From an uncultured Chitinophaga sp. (lineage in GTDB: Bacteria; Bacteroidota; Bacteroidia; Chitinophagales; Chitinophagaceae), in contig NZ_CAMLHC010000042.1 in the NCBI RefSeq assembly GCF_946479755.1, forward strand, positions 1-56,901: DNA of 56,901 nucleotides, in the 5' to 3' direction. Under the pieces are notes generated by a model. It worked only from the letters and a program-made list of their open reading frames with translations, searched no databases and was not told the origin of the DNA. This document shows positions 26,606 through 34,856 of the stretch, in pieces (position 1 is the stretch's first letter; each line of letters opens with the position of its first letter). The position numbers and the translations under genes are program-made.

Positions 26606-27547
26606 ATGACAACGGTTCAATTGGAGTACATAGTTGCGGTAGACACCTACCGGAGCTTTGTGATAGCGGCGGAAAAATGCTTCGTAACGCAGCCCACGCT
26701 GAGCATGCAGATACAAAAACTGGAAGATGAGCTGGGCATTAAATTATTTGACCGCAGTAAACTGCCGGTGGTCCCCACCGAAATCGGTATTGCGGTAGTA
26801 GCGCAGGCAAGGATTATCCTGAAAGAAAACGCCCGGATCCGGGAAATTATCGCCGACCAGAAAAAGGAAGTACAGGGCAACCTGAAAGTGGGCATCATCC
26901 CTACCCTTGCGCCTTATCTTCTCCCCCGTATCCTGACCGGCTTCATGAAAAAATATCCCAAGGTAAAGCTGGAGATATGGGAATACCCGACAGAACAGAT
27001 CATTCAACAGCTGAAGCAGGAACTGCTGGATTGCGGCCTGCTGGCTACGCCGTTGCATAATCCCCACCTGGAGGAGCATCCGCTGTTTTATGAATCGTTT
27101 GTGGTATATGCCGCCAAAAGCAACCCGTTGTATGAAAAGAAAGTCGTGCGGGCGGAAGAGCTGGAGCTGAAGGATGTTTGGCTGCTCAATGAGGGGCACT
27201 GTATGCGCAACCAGGTGCTGAATATCTGCAAGGACAAGTTCACCATGGGTGAGCACAAGAACCTCGAATACAATACCGGCAGCGTGGAAACGCTCAAACG
27301 GATGGTAGACCTCAACGAAGGGTATACCATTTTACCGGAGCTGTCTTTACAGGACCTGAGCAGCCGTCAGCTGAATATGGTCCGTTATTTTAAATCGCCG
27401 GAGCCGGTAAGGGAAATCAGTCTCGTTACCCATCGTCATTTTATCAAACAGGCGCTGATAGAGGCTTTTAAGAAGGAAATCCTGGCACATGTGCCGGAGA
27501 AGACGAAGGTGCAGAAGAACAAAAAGATTATCGAGATAGATATGTAG
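26606..27547 (+). CDS. oxyR: Hydrogen-peroxide-sensing LysR-type regulator OxyR
   Basis: A 313-residue LysR-family activator. The N-terminal winged helix (TTVQLEYIVAVDTYRSFVIAAEKC with QPTLSMQIQKLEDELG) is typical. The redox pair is visible: NEGHCMRNQVLNIC gives Cys199 and Cys208, the same numbers and spacing as in E. coli OxyR, so peroxide-driven disulfide switching is expected. The ATG at 26606 is chosen because the promoter box lies directly upstream; the open frame before it is not coding. No catalase or peroxidase gene is adjacent. The nearby heme locus would supply catalase cofactor, but no direct link is shown. Confidence 0.93.
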   Translation: MTTVQLEYIVAVDTYRSFVIAAEKCFVTQPTLSMQIQKLEDELGIKLFDRSKLPVVPTEIGIAVVAQARIILKENARIREIIADQKKEVQGNLKVGIIPTLAPYLLPRILTGFMKKYPKVKLEIWEYPTEQIIQQLKQELLDCGLLATPLHNPHLEEHPLFYESFVVYAAKSNPLYEKKVVRAEELELKDVWLLNEGHCMRNQVLNICKDKFTMGEHKNLEYNTGSVETLKRMVDLNEGYTILPELSLQDLSSRQLNMVRYFKSPEPVREISLVTHRHFIKQALIEAFKKEILAHVPEKTKVQKNKKIIEIDM

Positions 27548-27673
27548 GATTTACGATTTTTTGATTTCGCGATTCAACGCAGCCAGTAATTTTTTAATAA
27601 AGAAGCCCGAAGTGATTTGTACTCGCTTCGGGCTTCTTTATTATCAGTTTACAAAATCAAAAAATCGTACATC
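27548..27673. repeat. AT-rich inverted repeat flanking a hairpin terminator
   Basis: Arms GATTTACGATTTTTTGATTT (27548-27567) and its complement (27654-27673, 19 of 20 bases matching) enclose a strong hairpin. The left arm starts directly after the TAG stop of oxyR. A related AT-rich stretch lies at about 54955-54990, so this seems to be a second dispersed family. Confidence 0.65.
27595..27643. terminator. Bidirectional terminator between oxyR and the M48 gene
   Basis: Perfect 18-bp stem (TAATAAAGAAGCCCGAAG at 27595-27612 and its complement at 27626-27643) with a 13-base loop; A- and T-rich ends give a U-tract on either transcript. It serves the convergent oxyR and M48 genes. Confidence 0.85.
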
Positions 27674-27693
27674 AATAAAATCCCAAAATGATA

Positions 27694-28494
27694 TTATCTG
27701 GGCCTGTAGTATTTCATGGCTTCCGGCATCAGTTGCTGGAGCTGTTGTACACGTCTGGCGTCGCTGGGGTGGGTGCTCATGAATTCCGGTGGTTTCTGGC
27801 CCTGGCCCATGTTGGCCATGCGTTGCCAGAAGGGAATAGACTCCTGCGGGTTGTAACCGGCCATTGCCATGAATATAGCGCCGAGGTGATCTGCTTCCAG
27901 TTCGTTCTGGCGGGAGAAGGCCATGATGCCGAGGTTACCGCCTACGCCGAAGGCCTGGTTGAACAGGTTGACAGCGGTAGGGTTTTTACCCAGTGCTACA
28001 GAGCCTGCCACCTGGATGCCTTGTGCTACCAGTCCCTGGCTCATACGTTCGTTACCATGGCGGGCGATGGCGTGGGCAATTTCATGTCCCATAACGCAGG
28101 CTAAGGCCGTTTCGTTCTGGGTGACGGGCAGCAGTCCGGTGTATACCACTACTTTACCACCCGGCATACACCAGGCGTTCACTTCTTTACTATCTACGAG
28201 GTTAAATTCCCATTTATAGTCTGCTATCTGGTTGCCCATGTTGTTCTGGTTCATGTAAGCAGTAACAGCGGCGGCAATCCTTTGTCCTACTCTTTTCACC
28301 ATTTCCGCGTCCTTATTGGTGCTTTGCGACACTACCTTGTTGGACGAGAGAAATGACTGGTATTCCTGGAGGGCCATGGATTGCATGGTGCTTTCGGGGA
28401 GCAGGTTTAACTGGCTGCGGCCTGTAATAGGTACGCGTGAACACGCTGCTAACAGCCCGATGCCGGCAGTAAAGATAAGTGCGATCTTTTTCAT
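27694..28494 (-). CDS. M48-family metallopeptidase lipoprotein
   Basis: A 266-residue periplasmic zinc peptidase of the M48 (BepA/Oma1-like) group, which commonly acts in envelope protein quality control. A lipobox (GIGLLAAC) follows the N-terminal helix. The zinc motif is VMGHEIAHAIARHGNERMSQ (HExxH), with the third ligand glutamate in FSRQNELEADHLGAIFM. RVPITGRSQLNLLPESTM is a typical N-terminal segment of the family. No TPR domain follows, so it is shorter than BepA. The ATG at 28494 is set by the lipoprotein signal; the promoter box ends 8 bases upstream. Confidence 0.92.
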   Translation of the reverse strand: MKKIALIFTAGIGLLAACSRVPITGRSQLNLLPESTMQSMALQEYQSFLSSNKVVSQSTNKDAEMVKRVGQRIAAAVTAYMNQNNMGNQIADYKWEFNLVDSKEVNAWCMPGGKVVVYTGLLPVTQNETALACVMGHEIAHAIARHGNERMSQGLVAQGIQVAGSVALGKNPTAVNLFNQAFGVGGNLGIMAFSRQNELEADHLGAIFMAMAGYNPQESIPFWQRMANMGQGQKPPEFMSTHPSDARRVQQLQQLMPEAMKYYRPR

Positions 28495-28502
28495 GGGTGA
28501 AT

Positions 28503-28534
28503 CAAATTTATAATGCAGAAAAGCATAAAGCAAA
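28503..28534 (-). promoter_or_regulatory. Promoter of the M48 gene
   Basis: On the minus strand: TTTG (28534-28531), a 20-bp spacer, TAAATTTG (28510-28503). Both boxes match. The ATG at 28494 follows only 8 bases later, so the leader is very short. Confidence 0.7.
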
Positions 28535-28602
28535 AAGCGTGCACACTTCAGCTGGCCCGGCTTTCTACTTTATGCTTCGATGTTTATAACCTAATAGTTG
28601 AA

Positions 28603-29247
28603 TTAATGTTTTTCCTTTCTGTTCCTGAACAAAGGAACTTTGCTCTCGTTACCTTTCAACAGACGGGTGATGTTTTTCTGATGTGTTAACACTACCATCA
28701 GCGCCACAGCGATGGCAAAAATGCGGTAGTATATTTCAGGTTCATTAAAGATATACAGGATGAGGACAGGAAATGCAATGCTGGCGATGATAGAACTTAA
28801 AGACACGTAACGTGTCAGGAACAGGATCATCAGAAATACGCCGACGCAGCACAGGGCTACCACCGGCTGAATGGCCAGTACCAGGCCGAACAGTGTAGCG
28901 ATGCCTTTACCGCCCCGGAAATTAGCCCAGATAGGGAAAATATGCCCTACCACGGCCGTCAGGCCCAGTCCGATCTGGAGGTTGACCAGTTGGGTCAGAT
29001 GCTCGGGATCATGATAGTAAGAAACGAGATAAGCTAACCGTACTGCCAGTACGCCTTTCAACATGTCTACCACCATCACAAAAGTTCCTGCTTTGGGGCC
29101 CAGTACCCGGAATGTATTGGTAGCACCGGCATTGCCGCTGCCATATTCCCTGATATCCATCCCGAAGACGCCTTTACTTACCCATACAGCCGTAGGTACA
29201 GAACCGATCAGATAAGCACAAAAAAGCAATAAAATTTCTGTCATCAC
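28603..29247 (-). CDS. plsY: Glycerol-3-phosphate acyltransferase PlsY
   Basis: A 214-residue inner-membrane enzyme transferring acyl groups from acyl-phosphate to glycerol-3-phosphate, the first step of phospholipid synthesis. The three PlsY active-site motifs are present: AYLIGSVPTAVW, the glycine-rich GSGNAGATNTFRVLG, and GHIFPIWANFRGGKGIATLFG. Several hydrophobic helices fit the five-helix topology. Start may be the first or second ATG (29247 or 29244). It is transcribed alone; a near-consensus TATCTTAG lies upstream at the expected place. Confidence 0.95.
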   Translation of the reverse strand: MMTEILLLFCAYLIGSVPTAVWVSKGVFGMDIREYGSGNAGATNTFRVLGPKAGTFVMVVDMLKGVLAVRLAYLVSYYHDPEHLTQLVNLQIGLGLTAVVGHIFPIWANFRGGKGIATLFGLVLAIQPVVALCCVGVFLMILFLTRYVSLSSIIASIAFPVLILYIFNEPEIYYRIFAIAVALMVVLTHQKNITRLLKGNESKVPLFRNRKEKH

Positions 29248-29358
29248 TATAAGTTAGGATTGCTAAGATAACAAATTCTGTGTTAAAATTAAGCAAACAT
29301 TAGAAAAGTTTGTAACACAAAAGTTGGATTATCAGCACTTTTCATATAAAATTTTAAA

Positions 29359-30186
29359 CTATTCCTTGCCAGCCGCCTTCAGCTTCAGTGCCAGCCAGTT
29401 GTCTTTTTCTATTTTATCCAGCAGCACAAAGCCGGCCGGAGTGGCCGATGCGAGTATTTGCTGTTCGTCTGAGGGCATAATGCCGCTTAGCAGCAGGATG
29501 CCATCGGGCACTATTAAGCGGCGCATATCATTCATAAACCGCAATAACACGTTCAGATTGATGTTGGCCAATATAATGTCATAGGTATCCGTCACCACGT
29601 CCAGATTGTCAGCCTGCCATACCGTTGTATGCTGCGTATGGTTGGTCTGAATGTTTTCCAGCGTATTGTTTACCGCCCACTCATCATAGTCGATTGCGTC
29701 TGTCTTTGCTGCCCCCATCTTGTCCGCCAGAATGGCCAGGATGCCCGTGCCGGTGCCGAAATCGAATACTTTCTTCCCTTCAAATGAAAGATGTTGCATC
29801 AACCGTATCATAGACGAGGTGGTGGCGTGATGCCCGGTACCGAATGACATCTTGGGCGTGATCACGATCTCATAGGTAGGCGCCGGTGTAAAAGGCGGAT
29901 GGAAACCGGCCCTGATGCCACAAAAGCCATCTACCTGCACAGGTTCAAAATTGCTCTCCCACACCGCGTTCCAGTTTGTCTGCTGAATGGTCTCTTTCGT
30001 ATAGGTAATACCGTAAGGTAAAAGAATCGACTGCAATAATGTTTCTTCAAAATCAGCTTCCGGAATATAGGCGATCAGTTGGTCCGTTTGCTCCTCAAAT
30101 CCCTCGTAACCCGCATCCGATAACTGTGCAATCAGCAGGTCGGCCTGTTCAGCGCTGACCTGCAGCGTAATAGCAACATGTGACAT
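29359..30186 (-). CDS. prmA: Ribosomal protein L11 methyltransferase
   Basis: A 275-residue SAM-dependent enzyme that trimethylates ribosomal protein L11. The methyltransferase core is clear: TGHHATTSSMIRLMQ, KVFDFGTGTGILAILADKMGA, DAIDYDEWAVNNTLENI and ANINLNVLL (the NxN-type substrate motif). The N-terminal L11-binding domain occupies about the first 60 residues. The ATG at 30186 (MSHVAITLQV) is chosen; a TTG three codons earlier lies inside the promoter box at 30193-30200 and cannot be the start. The leader would be six bases or fewer. Confidence 0.93.
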   Translation of the reverse strand: MSHVAITLQVSAEQADLLIAQLSDAGYEGFEEQTDQLIAYIPEADFEETLLQSILLPYGITYTKETIQQTNWNAVWESNFEPVQVDGFCGIRAGFHPPFTPAPTYEIVITPKMSFGTGHHATTSSMIRLMQHLSFEGKKVFDFGTGTGILAILADKMGAAKTDAIDYDEWAVNNTLENIQTNHTQHTTVWQADNLDVVTDTYDIILANINLNVLLRFMNDMRRLIVPDGILLLSGIMPSDEQQILASATPAGFVLLDKIEKDNWLALKLKAAGKE

Positions 30187-30192
30187 ATGTGG

Positions 30193-30200
30193 CAAATATA
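30193..30200 (-). promoter_or_regulatory. -7 promoter box of prmA, six bases before the ATG
   Basis: On the minus strand TATATTTG, a perfect TAnnTTTG, ending six bases before the ATG at 30186. A TTG lies upstream at 15-bp spacing (short). Confidence 0.55.
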
Positions 30201-30289
30201 ATGATTTGCCCGAAACAACCGCCGGTACGGAGAAATAGTAAGAAAATATTTACCCGGGGCTAATTTATAACATTTTATATTAATATCAT

Positions 30290-30297
30290 TATATTTG
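30290..30297 (+). promoter_or_regulatory. -7 promoter box of the gene at 30325
   Basis: TATATTTG matches TAnnTTTG; the ATG at 30325 follows 27 bases later. No TTTG -33 box is visible in the AT-rich upstream sequence. Confidence 0.55.
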
Positions 30298-30324
30298 ACA
30301 TGTAAAAATTAACCAATATTACCT

Positions 30325-30900
30325 ATGAAAACATTACTGCTCCTGCTCGCAGGCATCGCCTGCTCATGGGCCGCCACGGCACAAACAGTGATTAAAGTAC
30401 AACCACCTTCCGAACCCTTCAGGGACTCTGTCGTATACCAGGGAGACAATGTTGTCCTTATCTTCGACCGGCAGCATCTGCTCGATTATATGATCACGAT
30501 GGATACCACGCTGCGCAACAATAAGAACAGCAACAAAGTGTTCCGGAACATCCAGTTTGCAAAGCTCAACGCCAACGATATGGCCAACCACTTTCTGAAA
30601 GCTTATTGTTTCCTGGAAGACACGCTCAACAAGGAAATCAATTTCCGGACGGATAGGATGAACCTGCTGTGGGCGGAAGACTGCGGCATCCTGATGCCAT
30701 ATGTGGAAGAGATACTACCCGATCTGCTGGCCACCGGCAACCTGAAGATCGTGGAAAGAGGCAGTAAAATCGTGCAACCGGCGTATAAGCTCATCTTTGA
30801 GCCCATCAATAATAACAACTACCGGGTGTTCCGGATGAATAACGGCAAAGAGATTTTCCGGGAAAGTACTTTCTGTGTGGAGCAGATCACGCACCGGTAG
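30325..30900 (+). CDS. Exported protein of unknown function
   Basis: A 191-residue protein I do not recognise. A clear signal peptide (MKTLLLLLAGIACSWAATAQ) predicts export to the periplasm. The mature part has no cysteine-rich or repeat pattern; it contains two cysteines (KAYCFLEDTL and WAEDCGILMP) plus one near the C-terminus (STFCVEQITHR), and a middle section rich in Asn and Asp. It is transcribed alone, divergent from prmA, with its own -7 box and a strong terminator, so it is a real gene with isolated regulation. Nothing in the neighbourhood suggests a function. Confidence 0.7.
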   Translation: MKTLLLLLAGIACSWAATAQTVIKVQPPSEPFRDSVVYQGDNVVLIFDRQHLLDYMITMDTTLRNNKNSNKVFRNIQFAKLNANDMANHFLKAYCFLEDTLNKEINFRTDRMNLLWAEDCGILMPYVEEILPDLLATGNLKIVERGSKIVQPAYKLIFEPINNNNYRVFRMNNGKEIFRESTFCVEQITHR

Positions 30901-30912
30901 GTCATCCCGATA

Positions 30913-30956
30913 GAAAAACAAAAAGGGCGTCCTCCGGGGATGCCCTTTTTGTTTTC
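30913..30956. terminator. Hairpin terminator after the gene at 30325
   Basis: Arms AAAACAAAAAGGGC (30915-30928) and GCCCTTTTTGTTTT (30942-30955) form a 14-bp stem with a structured GTCC/GGGG loop, 13 bases after the stop. It may also stop pnp transcripts from the other side. Confidence 0.8.
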
Positions 30957-30962
30957 GCCTGT

Positions 30963-31004
30963 AAACGAAAAAGCAGCCACTAGATAGTAGCTGCTTTCTC
31001 GTTT
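30963..31004. terminator. Second hairpin, downstream of pnp
   Basis: Arms AAACGAAAAAGCAGC and GCTGCTTTCTCGTTT pair with one mismatch around a 12-base loop, 41 bases beyond the pnp stop on the minus strand. Together with 30913-30956 it forms a tandem terminator between convergent genes. Confidence 0.7.
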
Positions 31005-31045
31005 ATTTAATTTCAGTTATAAACTGTATTGGGTAAAACCCGGAA

Positions 31046-33409
31046 CTATTCTTCGTCGAAGGTAGGTTCCTGTGGTTTTTCCGGGAAGTCCTGGCGCTCA
31101 GGGCGAGGGCCGCGGTCTTCACGGGGGCCACGGTCATCACGGGGACCACGTCTGTCGCCACGGTCACGGTCACCGCCACCACGTCTGTCATCGCGGGGGC
31201 CACGGTCACGTCTGTCACCGCGATCGCCACGATCACCGCGGTCTCCACGGTCACGGCGTTCGCCGCGATCGCCTTCTTCGCGTTCTACATATCCTTCCGG
31301 TTTCGGCATCAGCACTTTACGGCTCAGTTTGAACTTACCGGTTTTAGGATCGGTACCGGTGAGTTTTACTTTTACCTTTTCACCTTCAGACAGCACGCCT
31401 TCCATGGTTTCGAGGCGTTTCCAGGACACTTCGGAGATGTGCAGCAGGCCTTGTTTGCCCGGCATGAACTCTACGAAAGCACCGTATGGCATGATGGATT
31501 TAACAACAGACTCGTATACCTCTCCTACTTCCGGAACGGCTACGATGCCTTTCACCCATGCCACGGCTTTGTCCAGGCTCTCTTTCTGTGAAGAGAAGAT
31601 GCTCACTTCGCCGGTTTCGCCTACCTCTTCGATATTGATGGTAGTACCGGTTTCGCGTTGGATTTCCTGTATGATTTTACCACCTGGTCCGATCACAGCG
31701 CCGATAAATTCGCGGTCGATGATGATCTTCTCCATACGTGGTGCGTGTGGTTTTGGTTCAGGACGGGCGGCAGGAACAACAGCATACATCGCTTCAACAA
31801 TGTGCAGGCGTCCTTTCTTAGCCTGCTCCAGCGCGGAACGCATTACGTCCATGCTGAGGCCGTCCACTTTGATATCCATCTGGATACCTACGATACCGTC
31901 GCGGGTACCGGTTACTTTAAAGTCCATATCACCGAGGTGGTCTTCATCACCCAGGATGTCGGTCAGTACCGCCCATTTGCCGTCAGACGAACGGGAGATA
32001 AGGCCCATGGCCACGCCGGAAACGTGTTTCGGCAGCGGCACACCTGCGTCCATCAGCGCCAGTGAACCGGCACATACGGTCGCCATAGAGGAAGAACCGT
32101 TAGACTCGAGGATATCGGATACTACACGTACAGTATAGGCGTAATCGGAGCCGGGCATCATTTGCTTCAGGGAGCGCATGGCCAGGTTACCGTGCCCTAC
32201 TTCACGACGGCCGGGGCCGCGCATCATTTTCACCTCACCGGTGGAGAATGGCGGGAAGTTGTAGTGCAGGATGAATTTAGAGTAGTTGGAGGTGGCAGCG
32301 CTTTCGATCAGCAGCTCATCTTCCGGTGTACCCAGGGTAACGGTAGTGAGGGACTGGGTTTCACCACGGGTGAACAGGGCGGAGCCGTGCGGGGAAGGCA
32401 GGATATCTGTTTCCATCGCCAGCGGGCGCACCTGGTCGAGCGCACGGCCGTCCAAGCGGACAGACTCGTCGAGGATCATGTTACGGATCACCTCTTTTTC
32501 CAGGTCGTGGAAGTATTCACCTACGAGTGGTGCGTCTTCTTCCGGCAGTTCGCCGAGGCTTTCTTTCAGCTCTTCCGCGATTTTTTTGAACGCATCGCTG
32601 CGGTCATGCTTGGCAGAAGCGGATTTCGCCACTGCGTAAATTTTATCTTTTGCAAAAGCAATCACTTTCGCTTTCAGTTCTTCGTTCTGGTGAGGCAACG
32701 TGTATTCACGTTTGCCTTTCACGCCTTTCAGGTCGCGCAGTTCTTCCTGGGCTTTTACCTGTACTCTGATAGCGGCGTGTGCAGCTTCGATAGCAGCGAT
32801 CAGGTCTTCTTCCTGGCACTCCTTGCTCTCGCCTTCCACCATCATGATGTTCTTTTCAGTAGCACCAATGATGAAGTCCATATCGGCTTTGGCCAGATCG
32901 GAACGGTTCGGGTTGATCACATATTTACCTTCAATGCGGGCCACGCGTACTTCGGAGATGATCTCCTGGATGGGCACGTCAGAAACGGCGAGTGCGGCAG
33001 ATGCAGCCAGGCAGGCCAGTGCATCGGGCATTACTTCAGGATCGGAAGAGATGAGTGTAACCAGTACCTGTACTTCGCATAAATAGTTGTCGGGGAACAG
33101 CGGGCGTAATGCACGGTCGATCAGGCGGGAGATCAGGACTTCATAATCGGATAGTCTGCCTTCGCGTTTGAAAAAAGATCCGGGTATGCGGCCGGCAGAA
33201 GCAAATTTTTCCTGGTAGTCAACAGTAAGCGGGAAGAAGGACTGGCCGGGTTTAGGTTCTTTATTCGCTACCACAGTGGCCAGCAGAATTGCATTCCCCA
33301 AACGCACCGTTACCGCTCCGTCAGCCTGACGGGCCAACTTGCCGGTCTCGATGGTCACGATACGACCGTCTCCTATATCGAATTTCACTGAGATAGGTGT
33401 CAGATTCAT
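31046..33409 (-). CDS. pnp: Polynucleotide phosphorylase with long Arg/Asp/Gly tail
   Basis: Phosphorolytic 3'-5' exoribonuclease, 787 residues. Two RNase PH domains (first from the N-terminus, second from about residue 320 with [17 protein letters not shown]), the KH domain ([20 protein letters not shown]) and the S1 domain ([20 protein letters not shown]) are in the usual order. After S1 comes a low-complexity tail of about 77 residues (711-787) made of DRGDRG-type repeats ending in an acidic segment; typical PNPases lack it. It lies 123 bp after rpsO with a terminator between, the common rpsO-pnp order. A weaker promoter-like pair (TTTG, TATCCTTG) is present in that gap. Confidence 0.97.
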   Translation of the reverse strand: MNLTPISVKFDIGDGRIVTIETGKLARQADGAVTVRLGNAILLATVVANKEPKPGQSFFPLTVDYQEKFASAGRIPGSFFKREGRLSDYEVLISRLIDRALRPLFPDNYLCEVQVLVTLISSDPEVMPDALACLAASAALAVSDVPIQEIISEVRVARIEGKYVINPNRSDLAKADMDFIIGATEKNIMMVEGESKECQEEDLIAAIEAAHAAIRVQVKAQEELRDLKGVKGKREYTLPHQNEELKAKVIAFAKDKIYAVAKSASAKHDRSDAFKKIAEELKESLGELPEEDAPLVGEYFHDLEKEVIRNMILDESVRLDGRALDQVRPLAMETDILPSPHGSALFTRGETQSLTTVTLGTPEDELLIESAATSNYSKFILHYNFPPFSTGEVKMMRGPGRREVGHGNLAMRSLKQMMPGSDYAYTVRVVSDILESNGSSSMATVCAGSLALMDAGVPLPKHVSGVAMGLISRSSDGKWAVLTDILGDEDHLGDMDFKVTGTRDGIVGIQMDIKVDGLSMDVMRSALEQAKKGRLHIVEAMYAVVPAARPEPKPHAPRMEKIIIDREFIGAVIGPGGKIIQEIQRETGTTINIEEVGETGEVSIFSSQKESLDKAVAWVKGIVAVPEVGEVYESVVKSIMPYGAFVEFMPGKQGLLHISEVSWKRLETMEGVLSEGEKVKVKLTGTDPKTGKFKLSRKVLMPKPEGYVEREEGDRGERRDRGDRGDRGDRGDRRDRGPRDDRRGGGDRDRGDRRGPRDDRGPREDRGPRPERQDFPEKPQEPTFDEE

Positions 33410-33485
33410 AAAAAAGTGAGGATTAATTAGATAACGTTATCCATTTACAATCACAAGGATAACAAAACGTATACATACAAAAAAA

Positions 33486-33513
33486 CTATTCCCAACATAA
33501 AAGTTGGGAATAG
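33486..33513 (-). terminator. Rho-independent terminator of rpsO
   Basis: Stem CTATTCCCAAC / GTTGGGAATAG (11 bp) with a six-base loop; on the minus strand it is followed by a run of T. It sits 19 bases after the rpsO stop, upstream of pnp, and would make pnp expression depend on read-through or its own promoter. Confidence 0.85.
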
Positions 33514-33532
33514 CGCTATAATTAAGTCTTGG

Positions 33533-33805
33533 TTACTTCCTGATACCTAACTTCTCAATGAGGGCACGATAGCCGGTGAGGTTGGTTTTAGACAGATAAG
33601 CGAGCAGACGCTTTCTCTGACCTACCATTTTCATCAGACCACGATGAGTGGAGAAATCTTTTTTGTTTTGTTTCAGGTGACCGGAAATGCTGTTGATACG
33701 CTCAGTCAGCAGGGCAATTTGCGCTTCCACGGAGCCTGTATTTTTCTCGCTTCCACCAAATTCCTTAAAAATATTGGCTTTCTTTTCAACAGTTAAGTAA
33801 GACAT
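33533..33805 (-). CDS. rpsO: 30S ribosomal protein S15
   Basis: A 90-residue small-subunit protein binding 16S rRNA and bridging the subunits. The sequence runs from [18 protein letters not shown] through [42 protein letters not shown] to [12 protein letters not shown], all typical of S15. The ATG at 33805 gives the family's usual length; an upstream in-frame extension is not conserved and overlaps the promoter leader. It has a good promoter (33857-33887) and its own terminator (33486-33513). Confidence 0.97.
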   Translation of the reverse strand: MSYLTVEKKANIFKEFGGSEKNTGSVEAQIALLTERINSISGHLKQNKKDFSTHRGLMKMVGQRKRLLAYLSKTNLTGYRALIEKLGIRK

Positions 33806-33856
33806 CTTTAATAATAATAAGTAATAATAATGTTTTTTGTCGCTATTTTTCCGGTG

Positions 33857-33887
33857 CAAAGGTAATTTAAAAAATACGAATTACCAA
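33857..33887 (-). promoter_or_regulatory. Promoter of rpsO
   Basis: On the minus strand: TTG (33887-33885), a 20-bp spacer, TACCTTTG (33864-33857). The leader to the ATG at 33805 is about 45 bases and very A/T-rich. Confidence 0.7.
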
Positions 33888-33947
33888 TAAAGCCGGAATT
33901 TATAATTAATTCTGAATTATTTACATCTGTAACCTACATCTAATCAA

Positions 33948-34643
33948 CTAAGCTGAGAAATTCAGCGCGGCGTTGTCTGTTACATGACCATTTTCCGTAC
34001 GCAACACCCTGGACGGGAACTTTTGTAAAACGATGTAATCATGGGTGGCCATCACAATAGCGGTGCCTTCCCGGCAGATACGGAACAACAGCTGCATAAT
34101 GCCGTCGGAAGTTTCAGGATCCAGGTTGCCCGTTGGCTCGTCCGCCAGGATCAGTTTGGGAGAATTGAGCATCGCCCGCGCAATGTCTATACGCTGCTGC
34201 TCGCCGCCCGACAGTTCATAGGGCATTTTGAAGCCTTTAGTGCTCAGCCCCACCTTGTCCAGCACGTCCGCAATTTTATCTTCCATCTGCTTGGCATCCT
34301 GCCAGCCGGTAGCCCGCAGCGCAAATTTCAGATTGTCATGCACATTACGGTCGGTCAGCAGCTGAAAGTCCTGGAACACCACGCCCAGGTTACGACGCAG
34401 GTAAGGCACCTTCTTCCAGTCCATCTTCTTCAGATCAAAGCCCACTACCTGGCCGGTACCGTCCTTTAAAGGCAGATCCCCGTACAATGTTTTCAGCAGG
34501 CTGGACTTGCCCGTCCCCGTTTTACCAATAAGATATACAAACTCTCCTTTATTCACTGAAATATTCACATCAGACAAAATCAAAGAATTTCCCTGGTAAA
34601 TACTGGCATTCGTTAACTGGATAATCGGCTGTTCGGGTGTCAT
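33948..34643 (-). CDS. ftsE: Cell-division ABC ATPase FtsE
   Basis: A 231-residue ABC ATPase that pairs with FtsX to control septal peptidoglycan hydrolases. Walker A is GKTGTGKSS (residues 40-48), the Q-loop region is VVFQDFQLLTDRNVHDNL, the signature is LSGGEQQRIDIARAML, Walker B is LILADEPTGNLD, and the switch histidine is in MATHDY. FVYLIGKTGTGKSSLLKTLYG and PYLRRNLGVVFQDF are typical of FtsE. No ftsX is next to it here; it must be elsewhere, as in many Bacteroidota. The ATG at 34643 is set by a -7 box at 34682-34689. Confidence 0.88.
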   Translation of the reverse strand: MTPEQPIIQLTNASIYQGNSLILSDVNISVNKGEFVYLIGKTGTGKSSLLKTLYGDLPLKDGTGQVVGFDLKKMDWKKVPYLRRNLGVVFQDFQLLTDRNVHDNLKFALRATGWQDAKQMEDKIADVLDKVGLSTKGFKMPYELSGGEQQRIDIARAMLNSPKLILADEPTGNLDPETSDGIMQLLFRICREGTAIVMATHDYIVLQKFPSRVLRTENGHVTDNAALNFSA

Positions 34644-34681
34644 GTACTTGTTCTGTTTAATGCAAAACTGCGTTATGGCGA

Positions 34682-34689
34682 CAAAAATA
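34682..34689 (-). promoter_or_regulatory. -7 promoter box of ftsE
   Basis: On the minus strand TATTTTTG, a perfect TAnnTTTG, 38 bases before the ATG at 34643. No -33 TTTG was found. Confidence 0.5.
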
Positions 34690-34791
34690 ACCAATTAAAA
34701 AATAATTCGTTGCGTCTTCTTTTAACAACTGATCATAGGATGGCCCCTGAGTCACCTGGTTTGCGAAGATCGCCCCGGTTTTCTTTTTAAA

Positions 34792-34827
34792 AACTAAAAA
34801 AATAGTTGTCAAACTAAAAACTTAGTT
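34792..34827. promoter_or_regulatory. Twin 16-bp dyad operators of blaI-blaR1
   Basis: Two palindromes, AACTAAAAAAATAGTT (34792-34807) and AACTAAAAACTTAGTT (34812-34827), are 20 bp apart centre to centre, about two helical turns, so two repressor dimers could sit on one face. The second lies in the spacer of the promoter at 34806-34836. BlaI/MecI proteins bind such dyads and repress their own genes; binding by the BlaI encoded at 34857 is inferred. Confidence 0.7.
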
Positions 34828-34836
34828 ATACCTTAG
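34806..34836 (+). promoter_or_regulatory. Promoter of the blaI-blaR1 operon
   Basis: TTG (34806-34808), 20-bp spacer, TACCTTAG (34829-34836; one mismatch to TAnnTTTG), 20 bases before the ATG. It overlaps the second dyad operator. Confidence 0.55.
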
Positions 34837-34856
34837 AGATAACAATTGCATTCGTT

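Noticed and set aside
30187..30195. TTG start for prmA at 30195
   Set aside because: The codon lies inside the TAnnTTTG box at 30193-30200, so it cannot be in the mRNA.
31100..31280. Tandem repeat as a CRISPR-like array
   Set aside because: The periodic words are about 9 bp and encode the DRG repeats of PNPase in frame; there are no spacers.
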